Positions 8,986 to 18,646 of a DNA stretch of 64,000 nucleotides are shown here, piece by piece. The stretch's first letter is position 1. Each line of letters starts with the position of its first letter. Made by a program: the position numbers and the translations under genes. Origin of the DNA: CAYVBJ01 sp964415185. GTDB taxonomy: Bacteria > Bacteroidota > Rhodothermia > Balneolales > Balneolaceae. The stretch spans positions 1-64,000 of the forward strand of contig CAYPZI010000003.1 in assembly GCA_964415185.1 (NCBI GenBank). The letters are read 5' to 3'. The notes under the pieces are model-generated. The model was given only the letters and a program-made list of their open reading frames with translations, was not told the origin of the DNA and searched no databases.

Positions 8986-11100
8986 TCAGGGCAGGGAAAC
9001 AGATCTTCTTAACATCCATTCGGCTGATAAGGTCGCGATAATTACAAAAAACCAGATGTAGAACTGGTAGAGATACAAAAATTCCGTTAATTCCTTTTCT
9101 ACCGGCCGGATCAGGTTTTTATCGTTTAAATCGTTCATAAAAGATTGATAAGGGGATTCTGCCAAAAATTTTCCGCCGGTTACCTCGGCAAGTTGCCTTA
9201 ACCTTTGGTCATTTCTTTTCGTATCTAAAAATTCACGAGTTGAATTTGAAATGGAAAAACTGCCGTCCTGGTTATCAATTGTCCGGTCGCCAATCATTGC
9301 CTCTGCTTCAAAATGATAACTGCCGGGCGGCAAACTGCCTGCGTTTAGTGTGTATGTACCATCACCGCTGTTTTTCATAGTAAATGATTTATCAATCAGT
9401 TCAGTTTCCTCACCTGTAATTTCTACACCGATCAGGCCATTGTTTTCGGGAAGGTCACTTTCATTGTATAAAGTTGCCCTGAATTTAACATCTTCCGTAT
9501 CGTTGAAAGAGGAACTTATAGTATTAATTTGCAGCCTGGAATCACCGGGTGTAGCCGAAATCCAAGAAAAGATATTGGTAAACAGATTTTCAGTATAGGC
9601 CTTTATATTATCATCTCTGTTTTGAAAATACCTGTACCAATCAAATGCGTTCAATATAAGCGAACGGCGGTTACCCGTTTCTTCTATAACCAGGTATGGA
9701 ATATCAATACGTTCACCCTGATATCTGCTGTAACCTAAAATCTGTTGCACAGGCGAAAGCCGGTAATCGGCAAACATCGTCCTTAATGGCGGAAGAGTGG
9801 TGGTGAGATTGGTTTCAATATCAAATATCGGGTGGGACTCTCTTTCGCCTGTTTCCGGTATAATTCTTAAAAAAGATTGCGGCTGGCTTACCGTAAGAAA
9901 TCCTGTATTGTTTTGTCCGGGCTCAAAATAACTTTGGGGTGTGGTAATAAACAGCGAAGAATGAGCCCCGGTCCATTCGTTAATTTTTTCGATCTCGGTT
10001 TCATTGTCAGGTAATCCGTGAATGACAATCGCATCGGGTTTGACAGATAGATCCGGTTCGCCTTCCATATAACTATTTGAACCATCCCATGTAAACTTAT
10101 GAACAGTATAGGATTGATCCCTCTCTATCAAATTACTAACAGCACCCACATCCGGATGAATTTCGTAAGCCATATACCAGACTATGGTTTGATTGTCTTT
10201 TACATCAAGTGTAAAAAAAGAAACATTATTTTCTTCCGTCAGTTCTGATTCAGAGAAGGGGACACGAATTTTATAATCTCTTATTCCCGGTTCTTCAAAA
10301 TTCAGTTCAAAGCCTACTTCATGGCTCGACTGATTTTCTTCGAACCTTATTCTTTCAGATTGGATAACCTCATTATTTTCAAGAAGCTGAATTTCTTTTT
10401 CAGAATTTTCAAAACCATTTTGCTGAATTACAGCATTAACCACAATTTTTGTATTGATGAAGACTTCGCCGGAAACATCAGGTTCGGATACAGCGATATC
10501 TTTGGCTGTAGTTGTGTCACCCACAGGCACGAAATAGAAAGGTATTTGTGAATCCTGAGCTGTAAATACGGGTTCTGCGCCATGTGTAACAATTCCATCA
10601 GAAAAAACCAATGCTGCTACGGCTTCCGGAAATTCTTCTATCTGATGCCGGAATATACTGTTCAAATTGGTACGGCTTCCCCGGGCTGAAATATCAACAT
10701 TTTCGGTCCTTTGAACAGAAGAATCAAACTTATAAACCAGGAAATTAAAATCCTCTGAATTTTGGAAAAACTGAAATTCTCCGGTCAGCTTCCTGTAGTC
10801 ATTCAAACCATCGTAATCACCCCTGTTAATGCTGACACTTTGGCTGTCATCCAGATATACCAAAACGGCGGGTTTTTCGGTCCACGTTGATTCATTGATA
10901 AAAAGTGGATTCAACAGAAGGATTAGCAGAACAGTGAAGCTAACTCCTCTCAGAAGTATGAGGCTGTTCTTTTTAACCCGGCTTACTTTGGTTAAGTAAC
11001 TATAGCTCCACCAGGAAATACCCAGTGATATCAAAAAGAATAGGAATATGATATAAACGGGAATAACCGGTACAAATGCCTGGAAACCGGAACCATTCAT
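8986..11100 (-). CDS. VWA-like membrane protein (BatA-type neighbourhood)
   Basis: 704 residues: two transmembrane helices at the N-terminus (about 11-30 and 46-67), a von Willebrand A-like domain with a DxSxS metal-site motif (Asp84-Ser88 in LDDSQSVS) and a second Asp in VFSDGIVTHG, a long Ig/CARF-free extracytoplasmic region, and one C-terminal helix just before RRSVSLP. Such proteins are usually encoded beside MoxR AAA ATPases, as here: the gene is 21 bp downstream of one. The MoxR partner is thought to remodel or activate the VWA protein. The substrate is unknown. Confidence 0.75.
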   Translation of the reverse strand: MNGSGFQAFVPVIPVYIIFLFFLISLGISWWSYSYLTKVSRVKKNSLILLRGVSFTVLLILLLNPLFINESTWTEKPAVLVYLDDSQSVSINRGDYDGLNDYRKLTGEFQFFQNSEDFNFLVYKFDSSVQRTENVDISARGSRTNLNSIFRHQIEEFPEAVAALVFSDGIVTHGAEPVFTAQDSQIPFYFVPVGDTTTAKDIAVSEPDVSGEVFINTKIVVNAVIQQNGFENSEKEIQLLENNEVIQSERIRFEENQSSHEVGFELNFEEPGIRDYKIRVPFSESELTEENNVSFFTLDVKDNQTIVWYMAYEIHPDVGAVSNLIERDQSYTVHKFTWDGSNSYMEGEPDLSVKPDAIVIHGLPDNETEIEKINEWTGAHSSLFITTPQSYFEPGQNNTGFLTVSQPQSFLRIIPETGERESHPIFDIETNLTTTLPPLRTMFADYRLSPVQQILGYSRYQGERIDIPYLVIEETGNRRSLILNAFDWYRYFQNRDDNIKAYTENLFTNIFSWISATPGDSRLQINTISSSFNDTEDVKFRATLYNESDLPENNGLIGVEITGEETELIDKSFTMKNSGDGTYTLNAGSLPPGSYHFEAEAMIGDRTIDNQDGSFSISNSTREFLDTKRNDQRLRQLAEVTGGKFLAESPYQSFMNDLNDKNLIRPVEKELTEFLYLYQFYIWFFVIIATLSAEWMLRRSVSLP

Positions 11101-11121
11101 AAATCATTGGGTTCTGAAGTT

Positions 11122-12114
11122 CTAAAGTGCATCAATCAATTTTTTTATGACATTAACTGTGTCAATGCCCTCAGCCTCTGCTGCGTAGTTTGTTACGATC
11201 CTGTGCCTTAAAACAGGAACTGCTAAAGCTTCAATATCTTTTTCCGTAACATTAAATCTGCCACGCGACAATGCACGGGTTTTCGCCCCGAGAATCAAGT
11301 ATTGTGAAGCTCGTGGCCCGGCTCCCCAGCTTAGATACTTATCCACAAACTCAGGAGCTTCGGATGTACCGGGCCTTGTCATTGTAACCAGATGCACAGC
11401 CATATCCAAAACAGATTCAGGTACAGGCACCTCTCTAACAAGGTTCTGAAACTCAAGAATCTGGTTTTTTTCAAGTACGGAATCAATTTTAACATCTTGT
11501 CTTGTGGTTGTCTGGCTTACAATTAATTTCTCTTCGTCAAGGCTTGGATAATCTAACCAAAGGTTAAACATAAACCGGTCAAGCTGAGCTTCAGGCAGGG
11601 GATACGTACCTTCTTGCTCAATCGGGTTTTGTGTTGCCAGGACAAAAAAGGGTTCATCAAGCTTAAATGTTTGTCCTGCAGCCGTTACATGGTGTTCCTG
11701 CATGCCTTCCAGAAGAGCGGCCTGTGTCTTTGGAGGTGTTCTGTTGATCTCATCTGCGAGAATGATATTTGCAAAAATCGGCCCGTGAATGAACCGGAAT
11801 GATTTCCTTCCGGTATCGGTATTGTTTTCAATCACTTCTGTTCCGGTGATATCACCCGGCATTAAATCGGGAGTAAACTGGATACGGTTGAACGACAGGT
11901 TTAAAGTCTGTGCAACAGTTCGTATGAGAAGTGTTTTTGCGAGGCCGGGTACACCTACAAGTACACAATGCCCCCTGGAAAACAGTGATATTAACAAGTT
12001 ATCAACAACTTCATGCTGTCCTATAACCGATTTGGATATTTCATCTTTAATTTTTTGAAATGATTGAGTAAAAAAAGCCGCCGCTTCATCTGCTTTTTTG
12101 GGAATTGCCTGCAT
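11122..12114 (-). CDS. MoxR-family AAA+ ATPase
   Basis: 330 residues with Walker A GVPGLAKT (54-61), Walker B ILADEINRTPPKTQ, and the sensor region ATQNPIEQEGTYPLPEAQLDRF, which is diagnostic for MoxR. MoxR ATPases act as chaperones for metal insertion or complex assembly, usually with VWA-domain partners such as the protein encoded immediately downstream. Twelve bp separate it from the upstream SurA-like gene, so foldases, MoxR and VWA protein appear to be one envelope-related operon. Confidence 0.92.
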   Translation of the reverse strand: MQAIPKKADEAAAFFTQSFQKIKDEISKSVIGQHEVVDNLLISLFSRGHCVLVGVPGLAKTLLIRTVAQTLNLSFNRIQFTPDLMPGDITGTEVIENNTDTGRKSFRFIHGPIFANIILADEINRTPPKTQAALLEGMQEHHVTAAGQTFKLDEPFFVLATQNPIEQEGTYPLPEAQLDRFMFNLWLDYPSLDEEKLIVSQTTTRQDVKIDSVLEKNQILEFQNLVREVPVPESVLDMAVHLVTMTRPGTSEAPEFVDKYLSWGAGPRASQYLILGAKTRALSRGRFNVTEKDIEALAVPVLRHRIVTNYAAEAEGIDTVNVIKKLIDAL

Positions 12115-12126
12115 TCTTGTTACCGC

Positions 12127-13509
12127 TTAATTTGTTTTTGTTTGAGTTAATAGCTCAGGTTTGTCAATTTTATATTCAATGTAAACCTGGCTTCGCAACT
12201 CTTTCATCCATTCTTCCATAACCCGTGCCTGTTTTTCACTTAAGGCAAAGTTTTTGATACGTTCATAATCATCCTTCAAATTAGCCTTGTGCTCGGAAAT
12301 ATGTTGATCCAGCCTCACAATCCTGAAGGCAACAGACTGGTTTCTTGTTTGTGGGTTAAAAGATCGCGGTTCTGAAATTTGGCCTTCGTCTTCAAGTAGT
12401 AACACTATTCTGTACATAGAAGGGTCGAGGGCACTGATAGGAAGAAGCCTTTCATTCGTTTGCGGATTGAAAAGCCGCCCGCCCGTTGATTTTGTGAAAT
12501 CATCCTCGGAATATTTGACGGCCATTTCCCTGAAACTTTTATCGTGATTCAGCACACTGTCCCTGATTGCATTCAGCTTGTCAATTGCAGCTTGTTCGTC
12601 AAGTTCCTCATTGTCAATTTCAATAAGAATGTGATTGGTTTCAATATTATCACCGATTCGCCGGTTTAGCCGTATCACATGAAATCCGAAACGTGTTTCA
12701 ACTACCTGGGAAATTTCACCGGGTTCAAGAGCTGTTGCAGCAGCAGAATAGGGCGAGACAAGATCACTGATGGGCATCAAAGGTAACAAACCGCCACCCG
12801 GAGCAGAAGGCCCATCACTGTACTTTCTTGCCATCTCCTCGAAATTCTTCCCGTGCACGGTAACCGAATCCCTCAGTTGTGAAGCCAGTTCAAAAGCTTG
12901 CTGTTTCGCATCTTCAAGGGGATCCGGTATAGCAACAATTTGAGAAAGCGCAACCATTTCAGGAATCATGGGAATAGAATCACCGGGAATCCTGTTAAAA
13001 AATTCTTCAACTTCGGGGCGAGTAATATTGATTTCACGGCTTTTTGTGATTCTGACCTGCTCCGTAACCATTTGTTCCCGGAACTGCTCTCTGAAATCTG
13101 CCTTGAGTTGAATAATGCTCTTGCCAAATGTCTCTTCAAGAGATCTCTCACTGCCGGCCTGCCGGATGAGCTGTTGAATTCTTTGATCCATACGCCTGTT
13201 TACCTGTTCGTCTGTGACAATAACAGAATCCCTCTTTGCCTTTTCAAGCAAAACTTCATCATCAATTATGGATTCAAGAGCATCGAACCACAGTTCTTTA
13301 GAAAAGGGGATATCTTGGCCTGATAGCTCCTGTTGCCTTAAAAAATCAGCAATTTCCCTGTCTACTTCCGACTTTAGGATAATCCTGTCATTTACAATTG
13401 CAACTACTTTATCTGCAACTGTTTGGGCAGATAAATGAAGGGAAGTAATTGTAAATAGCAGTGTCAGAAAAAATAAAATTTTATTGGTGATGCGGTTTTT
13501 CTTATTCAT
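12127..13509 (-). CDS. SurA-like periplasmic peptidyl-prolyl isomerase
   Basis: 460 residues: a signal peptide (hydrophobic to about residue 28, ending HLSAQT), a SurA N-terminal chaperone region starting VADKVVAIVNDRIILKSEVD, then two parvulin (PpiC) domains. The first is marked by RKYSDGPSAPGGGLLP and TRFGFHVIRL, the second by KYSEDDFTKSTGGRL. SurA delivers unfolded beta-barrel proteins to the BAM machinery in the periplasm. It overlaps the upstream PpiC lipoprotein gene by 8 bp and is followed closely by the MoxR gene. Confidence 0.9.
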   Translation of the reverse strand: MNKKNRITNKILFFLTLLFTITSLHLSAQTVADKVVAIVNDRIILKSEVDREIADFLRQQELSGQDIPFSKELWFDALESIIDDEVLLEKAKRDSVIVTDEQVNRRMDQRIQQLIRQAGSERSLEETFGKSIIQLKADFREQFREQMVTEQVRITKSREINITRPEVEEFFNRIPGDSIPMIPEMVALSQIVAIPDPLEDAKQQAFELASQLRDSVTVHGKNFEEMARKYSDGPSAPGGGLLPLMPISDLVSPYSAAATALEPGEISQVVETRFGFHVIRLNRRIGDNIETNHILIEIDNEELDEQAAIDKLNAIRDSVLNHDKSFREMAVKYSEDDFTKSTGGRLFNPQTNERLLPISALDPSMYRIVLLLEDEGQISEPRSFNPQTRNQSVAFRIVRLDQHISEHKANLKDDYERIKNFALSEKQARVMEEWMKELRSQVYIEYKIDKPELLTQTKTN

Positions 13510-14407
13510 TAGATTTTTGGTTGTTGTAATTTTCGATTACTTCCTCAACGTATGTTTTTTCAATTTCATTATTTGCTTCTGCTTCAAGATATAGATTTCT
13601 GATGTGGGAACTAATAAACTTCCGGGTTTTTTCGAGATAAAGCCATTCTTCAATTTGTTCAACCAGCCAATCCAAATCAGGATGATCACCTTCCGCTTTT
13701 TCTTCTAACAACTGAACAAAGTGAAAGGCATTTCCGCTTCTTGCAATTGGAGATATTTCTGAGAGGCCTATAACTTTCAGGTAACGGTTCAGCATTTCGA
13801 TATCACCTCCCGCCATGGATATGGGATAAAATCGTTGGGCATTTTTTAATTGAATTTCAGGGTTAAGGCTGTATTTATTGGCAACATTCTCCCAGCTTTC
13901 ACCATTCAGCAGAGCCCGCCGTGCTTCATCAGCTTCAGTCCGGGTTCTTGTTGAGAGGTGCCTGTAACGTACATGCTTTTCATTAAGTACAAACTGTTCT
14001 TTATTGGCCTGATAATAATTTTGGGCTTCATCCCTGCTAACACGAAACTGATCACCAAATTGAGCAATAAGCATTTCTTTATATAAATCTTTTAAGAGCT
14101 CTTTTTTAAAAGACTCAAGCCTCAGTTCGTACTCTTCACTAAGATGAACCCTGTTTTTATACGCCTCATTTTCGATTATTTTGTTCTCAGCCCATTGGTC
14201 TCTGTACTTTTCCAAAACCCTTGCTGAATCCTGCTTCAAAAGAAAGGAGGGAACTTCACTCATTGCTTTTTCAATGGTTAATTCTTCTGAACCAACTTTT
14301 GCCAACACATTTTCAGGTAAAGAGCCGGAACTTTTCCCACATCCGCTTAAGGGTAAATAGACCACAAAAATAATAAGTAAAATTTTTAAACAGTTGCTAT
14401 TCAACAT
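13502..14407 (-). CDS. Parvulin-like foldase lipoprotein
   Basis: 301 residues with a lipobox (LSGC, Cys23), a SurA/PrsA-like N-terminal helical region and one degenerate parvulin-type domain around HVRYRHLSTRTRTEADEARR and NKYSLNPE. It is probably membrane-anchored and assists folding of exported proteins. The isomerase core is weaker than in its two neighbours, so it may act only as a chaperone. It sits 12 bp after the 539-residue parvulin gene and overlaps the SurA-like gene by 8 bp, which strongly suggests translational coupling. Confidence 0.8.
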   Translation of the reverse strand: MLNSNCLKILLIIFVVYLPLSGCGKSSGSLPENVLAKVGSEELTIEKAMSEVPSFLLKQDSARVLEKYRDQWAENKIIENEAYKNRVHLSEEYELRLESFKKELLKDLYKEMLIAQFGDQFRVSRDEAQNYYQANKEQFVLNEKHVRYRHLSTRTRTEADEARRALLNGESWENVANKYSLNPEIQLKNAQRFYPISMAGGDIEMLNRYLKVIGLSEISPIARSGNAFHFVQLLEEKAEGDHPDLDWLVEQIEEWLYLEKTRKFISSHIRNLYLEAEANNEIEKTYVEEVIENYNNQKSNE

Positions 14408-14419
14408 GTTGTTTATATA

Positions 14420-16039
14420 TTATTCATGATAAACACTGACTTTATACTTTTTTCGCAACTGTTCAAGGTATTCCTGCTCTCTTTTTTCAAAATCATTACC
14501 CGCAGAAGTTGAATCTGTATTTGACCTGTTCCATATATAATCGTTGCTTAATTTAAATACAATCAGCCCATCCCGAAAATGATTGATTTGCTTGTTAAAC
14601 CCGGGATTTTGTTTTACCGTAAACGAAACAAGATGTGATTCCAGAACAGATTTTTGGAATTCCTCAAACCATGCAGTTGGAACCTTTTCAGCGTCAGCGT
14701 TTGGATGGTTTTCTAAGAGCCAATCAAAATATAAACGAGAATCAAAGGAGTTACCATCAAATTGAAATAAAATCCTGTTTTCCAGCGAGTCGGGAAGTGT
14801 AATATTTTCCAAATCCGTTTCACCAGATGCTGCAAAAAACCGGTTTAATGCATTTATCCCGGAAATATTTATTTCAAGATTTCCAACTTGACTGATAAAA
14901 TTGAGAACAGCCGGCTTATCGATTTTGTAAGTTGACGTATTCTTAAACTTTTCCTCAAGGTACATCTCTTTTTCACTTTCGGAGCTGAAATTTCTGACAG
15001 AATCAACACGGAAAATATGATATCCATACCCGGTTAGAATGGGCTCCGAATAGGTTGAAGTTGTATCAAGGGTAAATACGGCATCAATAAACGACTCATC
15101 ATATTGTGAACCATAGCCTGTCCAGCCTATGTTTCCGGAACGGTTTCTCGACATTCCGTCCTCGGTAAATGAAAGAACCACAGAATTCCAGCTTTCACCA
15201 TTATTGAGGGCCTGCAAGGCCTGTTTTATTTTTTCCTCACCTTCACCTGAATTTCCTTTTCTTACAAAAATATGGCTAATAAAACGTTCCGGAGTACGGG
15301 GCCTTTTATCCTGCACATAGATCAAATGATATCCGAACCGTGTTCTCACAGGAGTTGAGATTTCACCCGGTTCAAGATTGTAGATCGTATCTTCAAACGG
15401 TTTTACAACACTGCCGGCAGTAATCCATGGCAATTGCCCGCCCGCATACCTGTCTTTCAAAAAAGTGGAATATTTTTGATTTAAATTATCGAGGGAAACA
15501 CCGTCAGAAAATTCTTTCTTCGCGCTTATAAGGGTATCATAAGCATAAAGTGTATCGGAAGGTGCCGGGTTTTGGGGTAAATTTTGAAGAATGTGAAAAG
15601 ATTTGATTTCATATTCAAAACGCTCTTTGTACTGTTGAAACAAACTGTCGCGTAATTTATGATCAATCCAATATGAATAGGCAGCCTCTCTTGCAAACAG
15701 GTTCAGTTCGTCTTTCAATTCCGGTGAATGATGTAAATCATTTTTTATTCCTTCCTTAAGTTTTAACTGATAATTAACAAAAAGCGGTAGAAAGTCTCTG
15801 AGTTCCTGATCAGAATAGGAGGGCGCTACAGATTGCATTTCATAAAATGATTTCAAATCACTCAGATAAAATTTATCGCCATCAATTACTGCAATTAAAG
15901 TATCCTTGGCAGACACATTTTGAGCATGGGATTCTGAAGACAATAGCAGAATCAAAAAAATGAGTGGGAAGATATAAATGGATCGGTTCAAGCCTGTAGA
16001 AATTTTGAATAGTGAATAGTTACCAAAGATTGCTAACAA
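14420..16039 (-). CDS. Periplasmic parvulin-type peptidyl-prolyl isomerase (two PpiC domains)
   Basis: Up to 539 residues. A signal peptide ends at SHAQN, and a helical chaperone region with the DLKSFYEMQ segment follows. Two parvulin domains come next: the first with AGGQLPWITAGSVVKPFED and TRFGYHLIYVQDKRP, the second with RSGNIGWTGYGSQYDESF and TGYGYHIFRVDS. A ~170-residue C-terminal region is unassigned. It is first of three consecutive foldase genes. The upstream TTG at 16039 gives a 16-residue hydrophilic extension, so the second TTG at 15991, directly before NRSIYIFPL, is at least as likely a start. Confidence 0.82.
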   Translation of the reverse strand: MLAIFGNYSLFKISTGLNRSIYIFPLIFLILLLSSESHAQNVSAKDTLIAVIDGDKFYLSDLKSFYEMQSVAPSYSDQELRDFLPLFVNYQLKLKEGIKNDLHHSPELKDELNLFAREAAYSYWIDHKLRDSLFQQYKERFEYEIKSFHILQNLPQNPAPSDTLYAYDTLISAKKEFSDGVSLDNLNQKYSTFLKDRYAGGQLPWITAGSVVKPFEDTIYNLEPGEISTPVRTRFGYHLIYVQDKRPRTPERFISHIFVRKGNSGEGEEKIKQALQALNNGESWNSVVLSFTEDGMSRNRSGNIGWTGYGSQYDESFIDAVFTLDTTSTYSEPILTGYGYHIFRVDSVRNFSSESEKEMYLEEKFKNTSTYKIDKPAVLNFISQVGNLEINISGINALNRFFAASGETDLENITLPDSLENRILFQFDGNSFDSRLYFDWLLENHPNADAEKVPTAWFEEFQKSVLESHLVSFTVKQNPGFNKQINHFRDGLIVFKLSNDYIWNRSNTDSTSAGNDFEKREQEYLEQLRKKYKVSVYHE

Positions 16040-16073
16040 GAGTCAATAATACAAAAAATGTGTCAATTATCAT

Positions 16074-17414
16074 TCAAAAAAGCATTCCTGCGATTGTAGC
16101 TGTCATCAGATTTGCCATGGTTCCTGCAAATACAGCGATCAGTCCGAACCGGGCCAGGTCTGATTTTCTGTTTGGTGCAATTCCGCCTATACCACCGATT
16201 TGAATGGCAATAGATGCAAAGTTTGCAAATCCACATAGAGCAAAAGTTGCCATTGTTATTGTTTTTGGTGTGAGAGTTGCTTGTGACACCATTTCCGAGA
16301 GCTGCAAATATGCAACAAATTCATTGAGAACTACTTTTGTCCCAATCAGCGATCCCATGTTAACTGCATCTGCCCAGGGCACACCAACGATAAAAGCTAC
16401 GGGTGCGAGTAACCATCCGAGAATTGTTTCGATTCTCAGTTCTGAATCGGGCAGCATACTGTTTATACCTGTTAAATCGCCAAAATAGGAGAGGAAATAA
16501 TTTCCCATTGCCAATAATGCAATGAATGCCAGTAACATAGCACCAACATTTGCAGCTAATTTTAAACCTACTGCTGCGCCGCTCGCCGCTGCATCAATTC
16601 CATTTGCATCTTTTTTTTCAATTGAAATCTTAATATCCTCTTCTTTTCCCATTGTTTCGGGCTCTTCCGTTTCCGGGTAGAGTATTTTTGCAATAACCAA
16701 AGCGGCAGGAGCAGCCATCAGGCTTGCGCCCAGAAGCTGCTCGGCAAACATTTGCCGCCCGACATCAAGTGTAACTCCCTGTGCAAGAGAATATGAATTT
16801 CCAAGCATCTGAACATACGCTGCCATTACACCGCCGGCTATGGTAGCCATACCACCGGTCATCACTGCAAGAAGTTCAGATTGCGTCATATTTTTGATAT
16901 ACGGCTTTACAACCAGGGGAGCTTCTGTCTGACCTACAAAGATATTTGAAATTACAGAAAGTGATTCTGCCCCCGAAGTGCCCAGTATTTTTTGTACAAA
17001 TACTGCGATATACTTCACAACTCTCTGAAGAATGCCGTAGTGATAAAGAATAGTGGTGAGCGAGGCAAAAAAGATAATAGTCGGTAAAACCTGGAACGCA
17101 AAAAAATGGCCCAGGCTTCCTTCCATTCCGGGGCTCTTCGCAAGGTCACCGAAAATAAATTCAGCTCCTTCGGTTGTAAAGTCCAGTACGATAACAAAAA
17201 ACGATGAAATCCAGCTAAAAAATAATTTGGGCCAGCCAAGAGGGGCGAACGTGTCGGCCATTTGCGAACCTTTAAGAATAAAGATGGCGAGGATTAATTG
17301 TAAGCCCAATCCCCCTGTAACCAGTTTCCAATTGATTGCTTTCCGGTTTTTACTGAAAGCTATCACAATGATAAGAATGACTGCCATACCAATCACTCCG
17401 CGAAGTATGTCCAT
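16074..17414 (-). CDS. NupC-type concentrative nucleoside transporter
   Basis: 446 residues, highly hydrophobic, typical of the CNT family. Diagnostic segments are SNIFVGQTEAPLVVKPYI, MTGGMATIAGGVMAAYV and, near the end, TFALCGFANFASIAIQIGG. CNT proteins import nucleosides driven by a proton or sodium gradient. An AAGGAG-like ribosome binding site lies about 7 bp before the ATG. The start overlaps the tdk stop by one base, so uptake and phosphorylation of nucleosides are encoded together. Confidence 0.93.
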   Translation of the reverse strand: MDILRGVIGMAVILIIVIAFSKNRKAINWKLVTGGLGLQLILAIFILKGSQMADTFAPLGWPKLFFSWISSFFVIVLDFTTEGAEFIFGDLAKSPGMEGSLGHFFAFQVLPTIIFFASLTTILYHYGILQRVVKYIAVFVQKILGTSGAESLSVISNIFVGQTEAPLVVKPYIKNMTQSELLAVMTGGMATIAGGVMAAYVQMLGNSYSLAQGVTLDVGRQMFAEQLLGASLMAAPAALVIAKILYPETEEPETMGKEEDIKISIEKKDANGIDAAASGAAVGLKLAANVGAMLLAFIALLAMGNYFLSYFGDLTGINSMLPDSELRIETILGWLLAPVAFIVGVPWADAVNMGSLIGTKVVLNEFVAYLQLSEMVSQATLTPKTITMATFALCGFANFASIAIQIGGIGGIAPNRKSDLARFGLIAVFAGTMANLMTATIAGMLF

Positions 17415-18064
17415 TAATTCTCCTTTTTTTGTTCGTTTATAGTATCAGCAGCCTGCTCAGTTAAAAAGCTTTCTACTGGCTTTCCTTTCTTAACATCCGA
17501 TGGAGGGCGAAAACAGTGACGGGCCCTCGGCTCATAGGATTCGTTTTCACCAACAAGTACTCTATCTGAGCTGTCAACAATTCGCTGGGAATAACTGGCC
17601 ATCATTCCGCTTTCAGCGCAAATAGCGTGTAATTTCGTGACATATTCGGCAATTGCGAGTAGTTGCGGCATCGGTTCGAAAGGTTTTCCCAGGTAATCCA
17701 TATCGAGGCCGGCAATAATAACCCGTTTTCCATCATTGGCCAGCGTATTGGCAACATCAATTAGCCTGTTATCAAAAAATTGTGCCTCATCAATACAAAC
17801 AACCCGGGCATCTGATGTTAGTAATACAATCTGGTCGGCAGTGTTCACCCTGATGCCTGGCAGCGATGTCTCATTGTGTGATACAACCTCAGATTCACTG
17901 TAACGGGTATCCGTTACGGGTTTAACAATTAATACTTTTTGTCCGGCTATCTGTGCTCTTCGGGCTCTTCTGATCAGCTCTTCTGTTTTACCGCTGAACA
18001 TACCACCGCATACAACTTCAATCCAGCCGACATGCTTCGGAATAAACCATGGTTCATTTATCAT
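17414..18064 (-). CDS. tdk: Thymidine kinase, type II
   Basis: 216 residues with P-loop GGMFSGKT (20-27), Walker B-like VVCIDEAQFF, and the thymidine-binding lasso segment ending SYEPRARHC. It phosphorylates thymidine and deoxyuridine for salvage of exogenous nucleosides, which fits the overlapping nucleoside transporter gene. The structural zinc site normally has four Cys/His ligands in two CxxC-like pairs; here the first pair is reduced to one Cys (HAICAESG) and the second to HC, so zinc binding is doubtful. Other Bacteroidota enzymes also vary at this site. Confidence 0.93.
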   Translation of the reverse strand: MINEPWFIPKHVGWIEVVCGGMFSGKTEELIRRARRAQIAGQKVLIVKPVTDTRYSESEVVSHNETSLPGIRVNTADQIVLLTSDARVVCIDEAQFFDNRLIDVANTLANDGKRVIIAGLDMDYLGKPFEPMPQLLAIAEYVTKLHAICAESGMMASYSQRIVDSSDRVLVGENESYEPRARHCFRPPSDVKKGKPVESFLTEQAADTINEQKKEN

Positions 18065-18154
18065 TCATCCGCAAATTTGAAAAATCATGTCAATTAATTT
18101 GGATTAGCCTTGAATATATCCCTGAAGGTTTAAAAGAAAAAATTTACTTCTTTT

Positions 18155-18646
18155 TTAACGGAGCCAGTGTACAAGAAAGTCATACATTTTTTTTGCATTA
18201 CGTATATCAAGCGGCACCACTTGCTCCGATATCTCATTAAAATAGAACCACTGGCCTGATTTGTTTTTCAACCTGATACATCTATCTGATCGAACTATAT
18301 CATTATAGATGGTTTTGTTTGGCAATTCTGAAATTTCAACTTTTTCAATTTTTGAAAGATCGATTTCGCCTTCAGCTACTTTCCGGTCTTTTCTGAAAAA
18401 TTTGACATTCAGATTCATCTCATTGGCAAAACACTCAATCCTGGTCTTGCCTTCATATAATTTGACCGACCCGATCAAAAAAACAATAAAAAATATAAAA
18501 GAACTAAGCTGCAGATAGCCTCCTGTAAGTATATTACCCGATTTGAAATAGAGGGCAAAGCAGGAAATTGCCAAAATACCACTCACAATTGTCAGCGGTT
18601 TCCAAAATTTTGAAAATTTTTCTTGCACAGTTATCGAATTATTCAA
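18155..18646 (-). CDS. Two-helix membrane protein with PH-like domain, unknown function
   Basis: 163 residues: two transmembrane helices close together (about 17-34 and 43-62), then a soluble C-terminal region of alternating strands (TRIECFANEMNLNVKF, EIDLSKIEKVEI, CIRLKNKSGQWFYFN) that resembles a bacterial PH domain. No enzymatic motif is seen. The start overlaps the stop of the upstream PLP-enzyme gene by 4 bp, so the two are probably co-expressed. Confidence 0.6.
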   Translation of the reverse strand: MNNSITVQEKFSKFWKPLTIVSGILAISCFALYFKSGNILTGGYLQLSSFIFFIVFLIGSVKLYEGKTRIECFANEMNLNVKFFRKDRKVAEGEIDLSKIEKVEISELPNKTIYNDIVRSDRCIRLKNKSGQWFYFNEISEQVVPLDIRNAKKMYDFLVHWLR

